DNA of 64,000 bases from Saprospiraceae bacterium. GTDB lineage: Bacteria; Bacteroidota; Bacteroidia; Chitinophagales; Saprospiraceae. Where the stretch lies: the NCBI GenBank assembly GCA_019187225.1, contig JABAQQ010000033.1, positions 1,875 to 65,874 of the forward strand. Direction: 5' to 3'. Positions 44,544 to 52,088 of this stretch are shown piece by piece. The number at the start of each line of letters is the position of its first letter. The first letter of the stretch is position 1. Position numbers and translations under genes: made by a program. Under the pieces are notes generated by a model. That model did not search any database, had not been told where the DNA came from, and saw only the letters and a program-made list of their open reading frames with translations.

Positions 44544-46679
44544 TCAATGCTCCTCTGCCACTGCGTGTTTGGCATAATCTGCCATCAGTTTCGCCTGAAT
44601 GTCGCCTGGTACGGAAGCATATTCCGCAAAACTCATGTTGAATTTGGCTTTGCCCTGCGTGAGTGCGCGCAGTGTGGATGAGTATTTGTGCAATTCCTTG
44701 AGCGGCACGCGGGCGCGGATCACCTGGTAATGACCCTCGGAATCCATGCCCATGACGATGGCACGGCGGGTTTGCAGGTCGCCCATCACGTTGCCCATGT
44801 ACTCAGCATCCACCATCACTTCGAGGTCGTAGATGGGTTCGAGTACCTGAGGCGCTGCCATCGGGAAAGCTTCCTTGAATGCCATGGTAGCGGCGATCTG
44901 GAAGGCCATGTCGTTGGAATCCACCGGGTGCATTTTACCGTCGTAGATGCTGACGCGGATGTCGCGGCAATAAGACCCGGTCAGCGGGCCTTCTTCCATT
45001 TTAGCCATAATGCCTTTTTTGATCGCATTGATAAAACGGGCGTCAATCACCCCGCCAACGATCGCCCAGCAGAACGAAAATTTACCGCCCCATTTCAAAT
45101 CCTCGACTTCTATGTTCTTGGCATTCAGCCCATGCGGAGCGGGCATGCCATCGTAATAAGGCTCGATGCGCATGTGCACTTCGGCAAACTGACCGGCGCC
45201 GCCCGACTGCTTTTTGTGGCGGTAGTCTTTGTTGGCTTCTTTCGTGATGGTTTCGCGGTAGGGAATGCGTGGTTCGGCGAACTCGATGCGGACACCAAAA
45301 TTTTGTTCCGCTTTATACCGGATGATGTCGAGGTGCATTTCACCCTGGCCCTGCACGATGGTCTGTTTGAGTTCGACACTTTGTTCGACAAGCAGCGTGG
45401 GGTCTTCTTCCTGGATGGAATGGAGGGCGTTGGCCATTTTTTCCACTTCGGATTTGCTGGGCGGCACAACGGCCATGCGGATCCGCGGAGCGGGGAAGTG
45501 GATGCGCTCGATTTTGATATCGGAGCCTTTGGGGTTGAGGGTTTGGTTGGTATGCGAACCTTTGAGTTTTACCGTGCAGCCGATATCGCCTGCGCGCAAT
45601 TCGTCCACCTGGTCGCGGTTTTTACCCTCACTTTCAAAGAGTTGTGAGAAACGCTCCACCGTGCTGTTGTCGGCGTTGGTGAGTTCGTCGCCGGTTTTCA
45701 GCACGCCGGAATACACTTTAAAATAAGAGACATTGCCCACTTTGGGTTCGTTTACCGTTTTGAAAATGAACACGCAGGGGCGGGCGGCGGGGTCGCAGGG
45801 TTTGGAGCCGCCGCTTTCGAGGTCGGCGGCGGGGCGATCTGCCGGGCTGGGGCAGATGTCGTGGATAAAGCCCATGATCCGGCCAGACCCCATATCTTTC
45901 AGTCCCGATGCGCAAAAGACAGGGAAAAACTGGTGGTGCGCCAGGCCGATGCTCAGACCCTTGGCGAGTTCTTCTTCGTCGAGCGTGCCGTTTTCAAAGT
46001 ATTTTTCCATGAGCGCCTCGTCGTTTTCGGCGGCAGCTTCCACGAGGGCGTTGTGCATTTCATCGGCGCGGCCCTTGTGTTCGGCGGGAATGGGTTTTTT
46101 CTCCGGTTTGCCGCCGTCAGCCGGGAAGACGTACATGACCATGCGCAGGGCATCTACAATGGCATTGAACCCCGGCCCCTGGTTGACGGGGAATTGCAGG
46201 GGCAAAACCCGGTTGCCAAAGCGGTTTTTCGCCTGTTCGAGCGTCATCTCGAAGTCGGCCTTTTCGTGGTCCAACTGGTTGACAACGAAAACGCTGGGCG
46301 TCTCGAACTTGTCAACGTACTCCCAGATCAGTTCGGTGCCTACTTCCACTCCGCTGCGGGCATTGAGCAGGATGACCGCTGTATCGGCCACTTTCAATGC
46401 TGTGACCACCTCGCCTACGAAGTCGTCGAGGCCAGGAGTGTCGAGGATGTTGATCTTGGTGTCTTTCCAGCTACAGTGGAGGAGCGAAGCGAAAAGCGAG
46501 TGGCCGCGTTGTTGTTCGAGCGAAGCGTAGTCGCTCTGGGTGTTGCCATCGCCGACGGTGCCGCGACGGTTGATGGCTTTCGCTTCATAAAGCATGGTTT
46601 CGGCAAAGGTGGTTTTGCCGCTGCCGGAGTGTCCGACCAGGACGACGTTCCGAATCTTATCGGTAGTGTAGGCTGCCAT
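44544..46679 (-). CDS. Elongation factor G-like GTPase
   Basis: The 711-residue translational GTPase has a P-loop VGHSGSGKTTF (replacing the usual AHIDxGKT), DTPGLDDF in place of DTPGHVDF, NQLDHEKADF in place of NKxD, then domains II, III (EEDPTLLVE...GQGEMHLDI), IV and V (YDLEVMVDAEYMGNVMGDLQTRRA). The altered G motifs place it with EF-G2/EF-G-like proteins rather than the essential FusA. Role unknown; ribosome rescue or recycling is inferred for relatives. ATG 46679 starts the conserved N-terminus. Confidence 0.87.
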   Translation of the reverse strand: MAAYTTDKIRNVVLVGHSGSGKTTFAETMLYEAKAINRRGTVGDGNTQSDYASLEQQRGHSLFASLLHCSWKDTKINILDTPGLDDFVGEVVTALKVADTAVILLNARSGVEVGTELIWEYVDKFETPSVFVVNQLDHEKADFEMTLEQAKNRFGNRVLPLQFPVNQGPGFNAIVDALRMVMYVFPADGGKPEKKPIPAEHKGRADEMHNALVEAAAENDEALMEKYFENGTLDEEELAKGLSIGLAHHQFFPVFCASGLKDMGSGRIMGFIHDICPSPADRPAADLESGGSKPCDPAARPCVFIFKTVNEPKVGNVSYFKVYSGVLKTGDELTNADNSTVERFSQLFESEGKNRDQVDELRAGDIGCTVKLKGSHTNQTLNPKGSDIKIERIHFPAPRIRMAVVPPSKSEVEKMANALHSIQEEDPTLLVEQSVELKQTIVQGQGEMHLDIIRYKAEQNFGVRIEFAEPRIPYRETITKEANKDYRHKKQSGGAGQFAEVHMRIEPYYDGMPAPHGLNAKNIEVEDLKWGGKFSFCWAIVGGVIDARFINAIKKGIMAKMEEGPLTGSYCRDIRVSIYDGKMHPVDSNDMAFQIAATMAFKEAFPMAAPQVLEPIYDLEVMVDAEYMGNVMGDLQTRRAIVMGMDSEGHYQVIRARVPLKELHKYSSTLRALTQGKAKFNMSFAEYASVPGDIQAKLMADYAKHAVAEEH

Positions 46680-46717
46680 TGGCAAAGAACTTGGTTTGGT
46701 GAACGGAATCACGGTAG

Positions 46718-46797
46718 AAGGCGGAGGGTGGAGGGTAGAAGGTTGAAGGTTTTTAAACCCTCTACCTTCTACCCTCCACCTTCTACCCTCTACCGTT
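46718..46797. repeat. CTACCYT heptamer repeat with inverted partner
   Basis: GGAGGGTGGAGGGTAGAAGG (plus strand, about 46725-46744) is followed after TTTTTAAA by four or five inverted units CTACCTT/CTACCCT/CCACCTT. The two arms can pair into a long hairpin upstream of the EF-G-like gene. The remaining sequence to 46982 holds no gene that I can see. Confidence 0.75.
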
Positions 46798-46982
46798 CAT
46801 TGTAAACGGGCAGAGTGCATGACCAGAAATTTTATTTGGTGAAAAATTCTGCTTCGGGCGGTTAAAGTAGGTGGGTTTGGAGAATGGGAAAAGGAAATGG
46901 GGAAAAAATTTTTGACAACAGGATCTTGCCTCCGCATTCTTTTGAATATCAGCCATTTCTTTTTTTCTCTTCGTGTTAAAAA

Positions 46983-48236
46983 TCAGAGTTTTAATCCCTG
47001 AAGGACGGTCACTTGTCCGTCTTGCCACAGCGCTTCCAACGTATATTTCCCCGTCGGCAAACTGCTCATATCCAATATATCCGGCACGTGGTCCAGATTT
47101 ATTACCATCTGCCCCGCCTGGTTCGTTACCCGCAGGCTTTTGGGTTTTTTATTGTCAAAAAATTGAAACCGCACACTTTGCGAAAACGGGTTGGGGAAAA
47201 ACTGAAAACCGGTATTCGCATCCGGTTCATTGGCAGCAGTACTGACCGGCACCCATTGGTTGAAGTCGAAAGAGCGCACAGATTGTTCCACAAAAACGAT
47301 GTCGTTGGCGAGGGTGCGCTCGTTCGAGAGATAACCCGTGCGGTTGCCCGAAAAACCGATCCCTTCCGCCTGGCCGGTCACCAAAGCCGAGCCCAACTCG
47401 ATGCGGCGTTTGTTGCCTGAAAAAAGCAGGTCGCTGCCCGCCTGCCAGTCCCACAAGAGCCAGACAAACACTTTGGGCAGGCTGCGCAGATCGTAGCCGA
47501 GCAGGGCCACCAATTTACCGTCGGGTGAAATATCGGCGCCGGTGATAAGCCCTTCCGTATCGAAGGTTTCGAGTTTTTCGGCTTTGCCGGTGATCTGGTT
47601 CACCACGTAATGCGAAGTGGTGTATTCCTTGCGATTTTTGGTAAAAAGGTGGAGTTTGCCGTTGAAAAAGATCATCGCTTCGCAGTCGAACACCGTGCTG
47701 TCGGAAGGTTGGGTAGCAAAATCCGTCTGATCCTCATAGATAAAAGGAATAAAAGTCCATTCGTCGTCGTCAATGGATTCCTGGCTGCTGCTGCCGATCC
47801 CGGAGAGGGGCACTTTGTAAATGCCGAGGTCCTGGCGGTCGTTGCTGTTGTTGCCGAAGTCGCCGAGGTAGACGTGCGTGCCGGAAGCGGCGATGTCTTC
47901 CCAATCTTTGTTGGAAGCATTTTTCAATTGTATTTCCTGGTTTAAGGTTCCTGTTTCGGGGTTGAAACGGTAAAACCGGGAGCCGTCGCTGCCGTCGTTG
48001 TGGCAATACCAATTGTTGCCCGCTTTTACATGCCCGCTGATCTCCATCATTCCTGCCGGCAGAAAGGCTTTGAAAATCGGTGTGTAAGTCGTCAACGGAT
48101 AGACGCAGGAACCGTCGTTGGAGGTCGCCGAAGCGTTGTAGTTGGTGGCCTGTGGATCGGGACAGCCGGGTTGGGCAAAGGATTGAAAGAACTGGAAAAA
48201 GGTCAGGTTCAGGAGCAGAAAGGCGGTGCGTTTCAT
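46983..48236 (-). CDS. T9SS-secreted beta-propeller-like protein
   Basis: The 417-residue protein has a signal peptide (MKRTAFLLLNLTFFQFFQSFAQ), a Ca-binding-like repeat CPDPQATNYNASATSNDGSC, a middle propeller-like region (residues about 50-330: HVYLGDFGNNSNDRQDLGIYK, FDCEAMIFFNGKLHLFTKN, ISPDGKLVALLGYD) and a C-terminal type A sorting domain (FFPNPFSQSVRFQF...MSSLPTGKYTLEAL). The DCEAM...F segment resembles phytase/esterase-like propellers. It is exported across the outer membrane by T9SS; enzymatic role unknown. Confidence 0.82.
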   Translation of the reverse strand: MKRTAFLLLNLTFFQFFQSFAQPGCPDPQATNYNASATSNDGSCVYPLTTYTPIFKAFLPAGMMEISGHVKAGNNWYCHNDGSDGSRFYRFNPETGTLNQEIQLKNASNKDWEDIAASGTHVYLGDFGNNSNDRQDLGIYKVPLSGIGSSSQESIDDDEWTFIPFIYEDQTDFATQPSDSTVFDCEAMIFFNGKLHLFTKNRKEYTTSHYVVNQITGKAEKLETFDTEGLITGADISPDGKLVALLGYDLRSLPKVFVWLLWDWQAGSDLLFSGNKRRIELGSALVTGQAEGIGFSGNRTGYLSNERTLANDIVFVEQSVRSFDFNQWVPVSTAANEPDANTGFQFFPNPFSQSVRFQFFDNKKPKSLRVTNQAGQMVINLDHVPDILDMSSLPTGKYTLEALWQDGQVTVLQGLKL

Positions 48237-48569
48237 TATCGGAACAAAATTTTTGGGCGAAGGTCGGGAATTTTTTGCCCTCTGAAACCGCAAGAAGTCC
48301 GTCGCGCCGACCGTTATTGAAAAGGACTGGAATTCCAAAAACCAGAAAGGATAAGCGCTCGTATATGGGTGGTACGACCCGCGCGACGGCACGGCAAAGA
48401 AAAGCCGGTAGACATAGAGGCTGTAGCAAGTTGCTGCTTTCCAATGGTTTAAGCTATTTTTTGGTGTTGGTTGAAATTTTTTTTCAAAAAAATACCCAAC
48501 CCTGGCAGCAAACGAACGGGGTCTGTACGTTCTGCGAACGTCTTACACACAAATCTGACTACATTAACC
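48237..48569. other. Intergenic region upstream of two divergent units
   Basis: I see no gene in these 333 bp. There is a small palindrome ACGTTCTGCGAACGT at about 48528-48542 and a T-rich stretch at 48476-48489. Confidence 0.45.
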
Positions 48570-48656
48570 ATGACAGCCACTCTTTCTTACACTCTTTTGC
48601 TGGCCGTAATCTACCTTGTCCGCAAGATGTGGGCATGGAGGCCGCAAAATGCCTGA
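48570..48656 (+). CDS. Possible 28-residue membrane peptide
   Basis: The ATG at 48570 opens a frame of 28 codons with one hydrophobic helix (TLSYTLLLAVIYLVRKMWAW). It is followed 26 bp later by a strong terminator, which suggests a real short transcript rather than a random frame. No family is recognisable, and the region could instead be a small RNA. Confidence 0.4.
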   Translation: MTATLSYTLLLAVIYLVRKMWAWRPQNA

Positions 48657-48681
48657 CCAACAGCCGCTAACGGAAAAAACA

Positions 48682-48720
48682 CGCCCCCGCCGGATTGAAT
48701 ACCGGCGGGGGCGGTTTGTT
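48682..48720 (+). terminator. Strong intrinsic terminator
   Basis: A perfect 12-bp stem CGCCCCCGCCGG / CCGGCGGGGGCG with an 8-base loop is followed by GTTTGTTTGG. Confidence 0.75.
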
Positions 48721-48789
48721 TGGGGGGAATATTAGCCATTATTTTCCATTCGCAGGGTAGTATTCTGTTCGTCGTACATTTCGCCCAAC

Positions 48790-48843
48790 CTACATCCCGA
48801 TGGCGTAACTAATCCAGATGTTGTTGTCGAAAATTACTTTCAT
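48790..48843 (-). pseudogene. PIN-domain toxin cut short at codon 18
   Basis: The frame MKVIFDNNIWISYAIGM followed by TAG is the N-terminus of a COG1569-type PIN toxin (consensus MKVILDTNIWISFLIG, catalytic Asp6 present). Its ATG overlaps the antitoxin stop in an ATGA. The rest of the PIN domain is not found in any frame downstream, so the toxin is deleted. Confidence 0.7.
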
Positions 48844-49064
48844 CGAGGTTGTGGCGAGGTGTTGCCGTAGCGCATCTCCATGAGGATTTCCGCGATTTCA
48901 TCGTCCGATACAGGGGCGTTTTTCGGTGCATTTCGAACGAAACGGCTGATGATTTCGTCCAGTTTTTCCACCTGGACGTAATCGTATTGCTTCAAAATTT
49001 CCAGCAAAGCCGCCATTTTAGCAGACGGAACGGTGAGCACTAATTTTTGAGCGGCAGCATCCAT
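48840..49064 (-). CDS. Antitoxin of a PIN-type toxin-antitoxin pair
   Basis: This 74-residue protein (MDAAAQKLVLTVPSAKMAALLEILKQ...DEIISRFVRNAPKNAPVSDDEI) has the helical layout of antitoxins encoded with COG1569 PIN toxins. ATG 49064 is used because it precedes the family start. It is intact but orphaned, since its overlapping toxin is cut at codon 18. Confidence 0.7.
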   Translation of the reverse strand: MDAAAQKLVLTVPSAKMAALLEILKQYDYVQVEKLDEIISRFVRNAPKNAPVSDDEIAEILMEMRYGNTSPQPR

Positions 49065-49203
49065 GGTGCGTATGATTTGATGCAAATTTACGGAAAATTT
49101 TTGGGCTATTGTCGAAATTTTTCTCTTCTCCTCGCCTTTGTTGAACAACTTCGCAGGGATATGCCGTGGTTCGAGAGAAGGTTAATAGAATGGGAAGGAT
49201 ATC

Positions 49204-49297
49204 TTTTGTCATTCTGGCAGAATCTGCTCACTCTACGGCGGGAAAAGCCACGAGCGAGTCCCTTTAGAGCGGACAGATTCCTACGGAATGACAAAAA
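49204..49297. mobile_element. Small MITE-like inverted-repeat element
   Basis: TTTTGTCATTC...CAGAATCTG and CAGATTC...GAATGACAAAA form imperfect inverted ends about 23 bp long around 94 bp. The tip TGTCATTC is shared with the element at 37761. It lies between the antitoxin and the cytochrome gene. Confidence 0.5.
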
Positions 49298-49325
49298 AAG
49301 CGAAGATTACTTGTACTTTTCGCCC

Positions 49326-51698
49326 ATGCGCCGCCTTTCTTTTTCCAAACTCGCCCTCGCTGCCGTCCTGCTCGCGCTCGGCATTTCCCTCTTCGCCTTT
49401 TTTACAAAAAACGAAAATGGCGACGGGGAGCGACTACCCGAAGTGGTCAGTTTCAACTTCCACGTCCGCCCGATTCTTTCCGACCGCTGTTTCAAATGTC
49501 ACGGTCCGGATGAAAAAAAGCGGGAAGCGGGGCTGCGGCTCGACACGCAGGAGGGAGCGTTCGCAGTGCTTGCCGATTCTCTGCCCGGCAGTGGAATTCA
49601 CTATGCTATTGTACCGGGGAAACCCGAACAAAGCACCCTCATCCAGCGCATTTTTTCCGCGAATGCCGACAGCATGATGCCCCCGCCTGACGCGCACCTG
49701 GCATTATCGGATTTTGAAAAAAAATTGCTGAAACGCTGGATCGAACAAGGCGCCAAATGGGAAAAACACTGGGCGTTCATCGCACCGCAAAAGCCGGATC
49801 TACCTAAAGTTAAAAACGAGAAATGGGCGCACAATGAGGTGGATCTGTTCATCCTGCAAAAACAGCAGGAACACGGCCTCGAACCCTCGCCGGAAGCCGA
49901 AAAGGAACGCCTGATCCGCCGCGTCAGTTTCGACCTCACGGGTTTGCCGCCTGCGCCGGAAATGGTGGAAAACTTTCTGGCCGACAACAGTGTCGAGGCC
50001 TACGAAAAAGTAGTAGATGCTTTGCTGGCCTCGCCCGCTTACGGCGAACGCTGGGCGGTGTATTGGCTCGACCTGGCGCGCTACTCCGACACGCACGGCT
50101 ACCAGGACGACCTTCCCCGCGTGATGTGGCCCTGGCGCGATTGGGTCATCAAGGCGTTCAACGAAAACATGCCCTACGACCGTTTCGTCACCTGGCAATT
50201 GGCGGGCGACCTGCTGCCCGATGCCACAAAAGAATCCCTGCTGGCGTCGGCGTTCAACCGCAACCACAAAATCACGCAGGAAGGCGGCGTGATTGACGAA
50301 GAATACCGCGTGGAGTACGTGGCCGACCGCACCAACACCTTCGGCAAGGCTTTTCTCGGCCTCACGATGGAGTGTGCGCGTTGTCACGACCACAAGTACG
50401 ACCCCCTTTCAACGCGTGATTATTACGCTACCTCGGCATTTTTCAACAAGGTGCCGGAGCGCGGTTTCGTGCCGAACCTGGCGACTCCGAAGCCGTATAT
50501 GCCCATCGTTCAGGCCGATCTGCAGGGTGTATTGAAATTTCTCAACGGAAAAGAATTTTTCAAAACCGGGAAGGACACCCTGCTGCAAATGGTCATGCAG
50601 GATTCGGTAGCCAAAGGCGGACGCAAGGCGTACATCCTCGTACGCGGCCAGTACGACCAGCACGGCGAGGAGGTGGCGGAGAATCTTCCCGCCGCCATTT
50701 TGCCTTTCGATACGTCCGCAGGTCGCAACCGGCTGGCTATGGCGAAATGGTTGTTCGACCCGCGCCACCCGCTCACTGCCCGTGTCATGGTCAACCGCCT
50801 CTGGCAGGAGGTTTTTGGCAAAGGCATTGTGGCCACGAGCGACAACTTCGGCCTGCAGGGCGCCCTGCCGACGCATCCCGAATTGCTCGATTGGCTGGCC
50901 TGCGATTTCCGCGACAACGGCTGGGATATCAAACGCACCCTGCGCCTGCTCGTGACCTCGGCCACTTACCGCCAGTCGTCGGCTGCCAGTGAAGAACTCT
51001 CGGAGAAAGACCCTGAAAACCGCTGGCTCGCGCGGGGGCCGCGCTACAGGCTGAACTATGAGTTCATCCGCGACAACGCCCTGGCAGCCAGCGGCTTGCT
51101 CGTGCCTGAGATCGGCGGCCCTTCGGTGAAGCCGTATCAACCGCCCGGCCTTTGGGAAGAGATCAGCGCCGACAAAACGGCCAACGATTTTCGTGGCGAA
51201 AACTCCTACAAACCCGACACGGCGGCAGCAAAGATCTACCGCCGCAGCTTGTACACCTACAACCGCCGCACCATTCCGCCGCCCACTTCGCTGTCGTTCG
51301 ACGCTGCTCCGCGCGACGTTTGTGAAGTCAGCCGCGCCCGCACGAGTACGCCTTTGCAGGCGCTGGTGATGCTGAACGACGTGCAAATACTGGAAGCAGC
51401 GCGGGTGCTGGCAGGGCGGGTGTTGCAGGACAATGCAGGGCAATCGCCGGAATCGAATATCGCAACCATTTTTCGCCAAATTCTTATTCGGAAACCGGAA
51501 AAGACCGAAATCCACAAACTTGCGGCTCTCTACCAGGAAGAAATTGTCCGCTACCGGCAAGACCCCGAACGGGCAAAAAAATTGTTGAAAACAGGCCGGT
51601 ATCCTCAAAACGCGGCGCTCGATCCGGCAGAACAGGCAGCGATGATGCTGGTCGTGAGCGCAATTTTTAATTTGGATGAGGCAGTGAGTAAGACGTGA
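49326..51698 (+). CDS. DUF1549/DUF1553 protein with planctomycete-type cytochrome C domain
   Basis: The 790-residue exported protein has an N-terminal membrane/signal helix, a PSCyt1 haem domain (about residues 50-115, haem site CFKCHGP), DUF1549 (about 160-370, LTGLPPAPEMVENFL, YGERWAVYWLDLARYSDTHGYQDD, and a second ECARCHDHKYDP haem-like site) and DUF1553 (about 470-790, RHPLTARVMVNRLWQEVFGKG, TSTPLQALVMLND). These proteins abound in Planctomycetota and some Bacteroidota and are linked to polysaccharide use. The usual DUF1501 partner is absent. ATG 49326 begins the hydrophobic leader. Confidence 0.87.
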   Translation: MRRLSFSKLALAAVLLALGISLFAFFTKNENGDGERLPEVVSFNFHVRPILSDRCFKCHGPDEKKREAGLRLDTQEGAFAVLADSLPGSGIHYAIVPGKPEQSTLIQRIFSANADSMMPPPDAHLALSDFEKKLLKRWIEQGAKWEKHWAFIAPQKPDLPKVKNEKWAHNEVDLFILQKQQEHGLEPSPEAEKERLIRRVSFDLTGLPPAPEMVENFLADNSVEAYEKVVDALLASPAYGERWAVYWLDLARYSDTHGYQDDLPRVMWPWRDWVIKAFNENMPYDRFVTWQLAGDLLPDATKESLLASAFNRNHKITQEGGVIDEEYRVEYVADRTNTFGKAFLGLTMECARCHDHKYDPLSTRDYYATSAFFNKVPERGFVPNLATPKPYMPIVQADLQGVLKFLNGKEFFKTGKDTLLQMVMQDSVAKGGRKAYILVRGQYDQHGEEVAENLPAAILPFDTSAGRNRLAMAKWLFDPRHPLTARVMVNRLWQEVFGKGIVATSDNFGLQGALPTHPELLDWLACDFRDNGWDIKRTLRLLVTSATYRQSSAASEELSEKDPENRWLARGPRYRLNYEFIRDNALAASGLLVPEIGGPSVKPYQPPGLWEEISADKTANDFRGENSYKPDTAAAKIYRRSLYTYNRRTIPPPTSLSFDAAPRDVCEVSRARTSTPLQALVMLNDVQILEAARVLAGRVLQDNAGQSPESNIATIFRQILIRKPEKTEIHKLAALYQEEIVRYRQDPERAKKLLKTGRYPQNAALDPAEQAAMMLVVSAIFNLDEAVSKT

Positions 51699-51708
51699 GC
51701 GCGAAAAC

Positions 51709-51741
51709 TTAATAATGATAACGGCACTGCAAGACAATCAC
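51709..51741 (-). pseudogene. yoeB: YoeB toxin C-terminal remnant
   Basis: On the minus strand the 11 codons VIVLQCRYHY-stop match the C-terminus of YoeB/Txe toxins, whose active-site end is CRYHY. The remnant overlaps the last codons of the antitoxin at 51738 in another frame. This is what a deletion joining late yefM to the end of yoeB would leave. Confidence 0.65.
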
Positions 51742-51929
51742 TTGGTTGGCCTTTTCGGCGACGAAAGCAAATAGGCAGTTTCGCGCAGCGACTCGTAATA
51801 TTCCTGCGAAATGACCACTACATTGTTCTTTTTAGGCCGTGAAATGATGAGTGCTTCGTGGTTTTCAAGCACCCGGTCGAGGTATTCTTTCAATTTTTCC
51901 CGAAAATCGGTGATGGTAGTAGCTGTCAT
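51738..51929 (-). CDS. yefM: Phd/YefM-family antitoxin, C-terminally truncated
   Basis: The 63-residue protein (TITDFREKLKEYLDRVLENHEALIISRPKKNNVVVISQEYYESL, shortened here) carries the full DNA-binding N-domain of Phd/YefM but ends after ETAYLLSSPK plus five foreign residues. Family members are about 80-85 residues, the missing end being the toxin-binding helix. It may still bind its operator but should not neutralise YoeB. Confidence 0.75.
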   Translation of the reverse strand: MTATTITDFREKLKEYLDRVLENHEALIISRPKKNNVVVISQEYYESLRETAYLLSSPKRPTK

Positions 51930-52088
51930 GGAGAGCGTTTCAAATTGTAATGTATAAAATTACGTACAATAATTGGATTTAAAAGAAGGGAAAAGGGCAG
52001 AATAAAATTTCATCCAAAAATGTTGTTCCAAATGCCAGGTGCAAAATTCTACATTAGCGCCGCGTAAAATTTCCAGCAGCAATTCATT

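Noticed and set aside
45861-46805. 314-codon frame on the plus strand over the EF-G-like gene
   Set aside because: EF-G domains on the minus strand explain the sequence, and the frame runs into the tandem repeat.
48430-48720. Small structured RNA gene (tmRNA, RNase P or 6S type)
   Set aside because: A terminator and a small palindrome are present, but no tRNA-like end, conserved core or long 6S-like bulged helix is visible. It is listed as a possible short peptide gene.
50409-51737. 442-codon frame on the minus strand
   Set aside because: It is a shadow of the DUF1549/DUF1553 gene. Its start merely overlaps the YoeB remnant.
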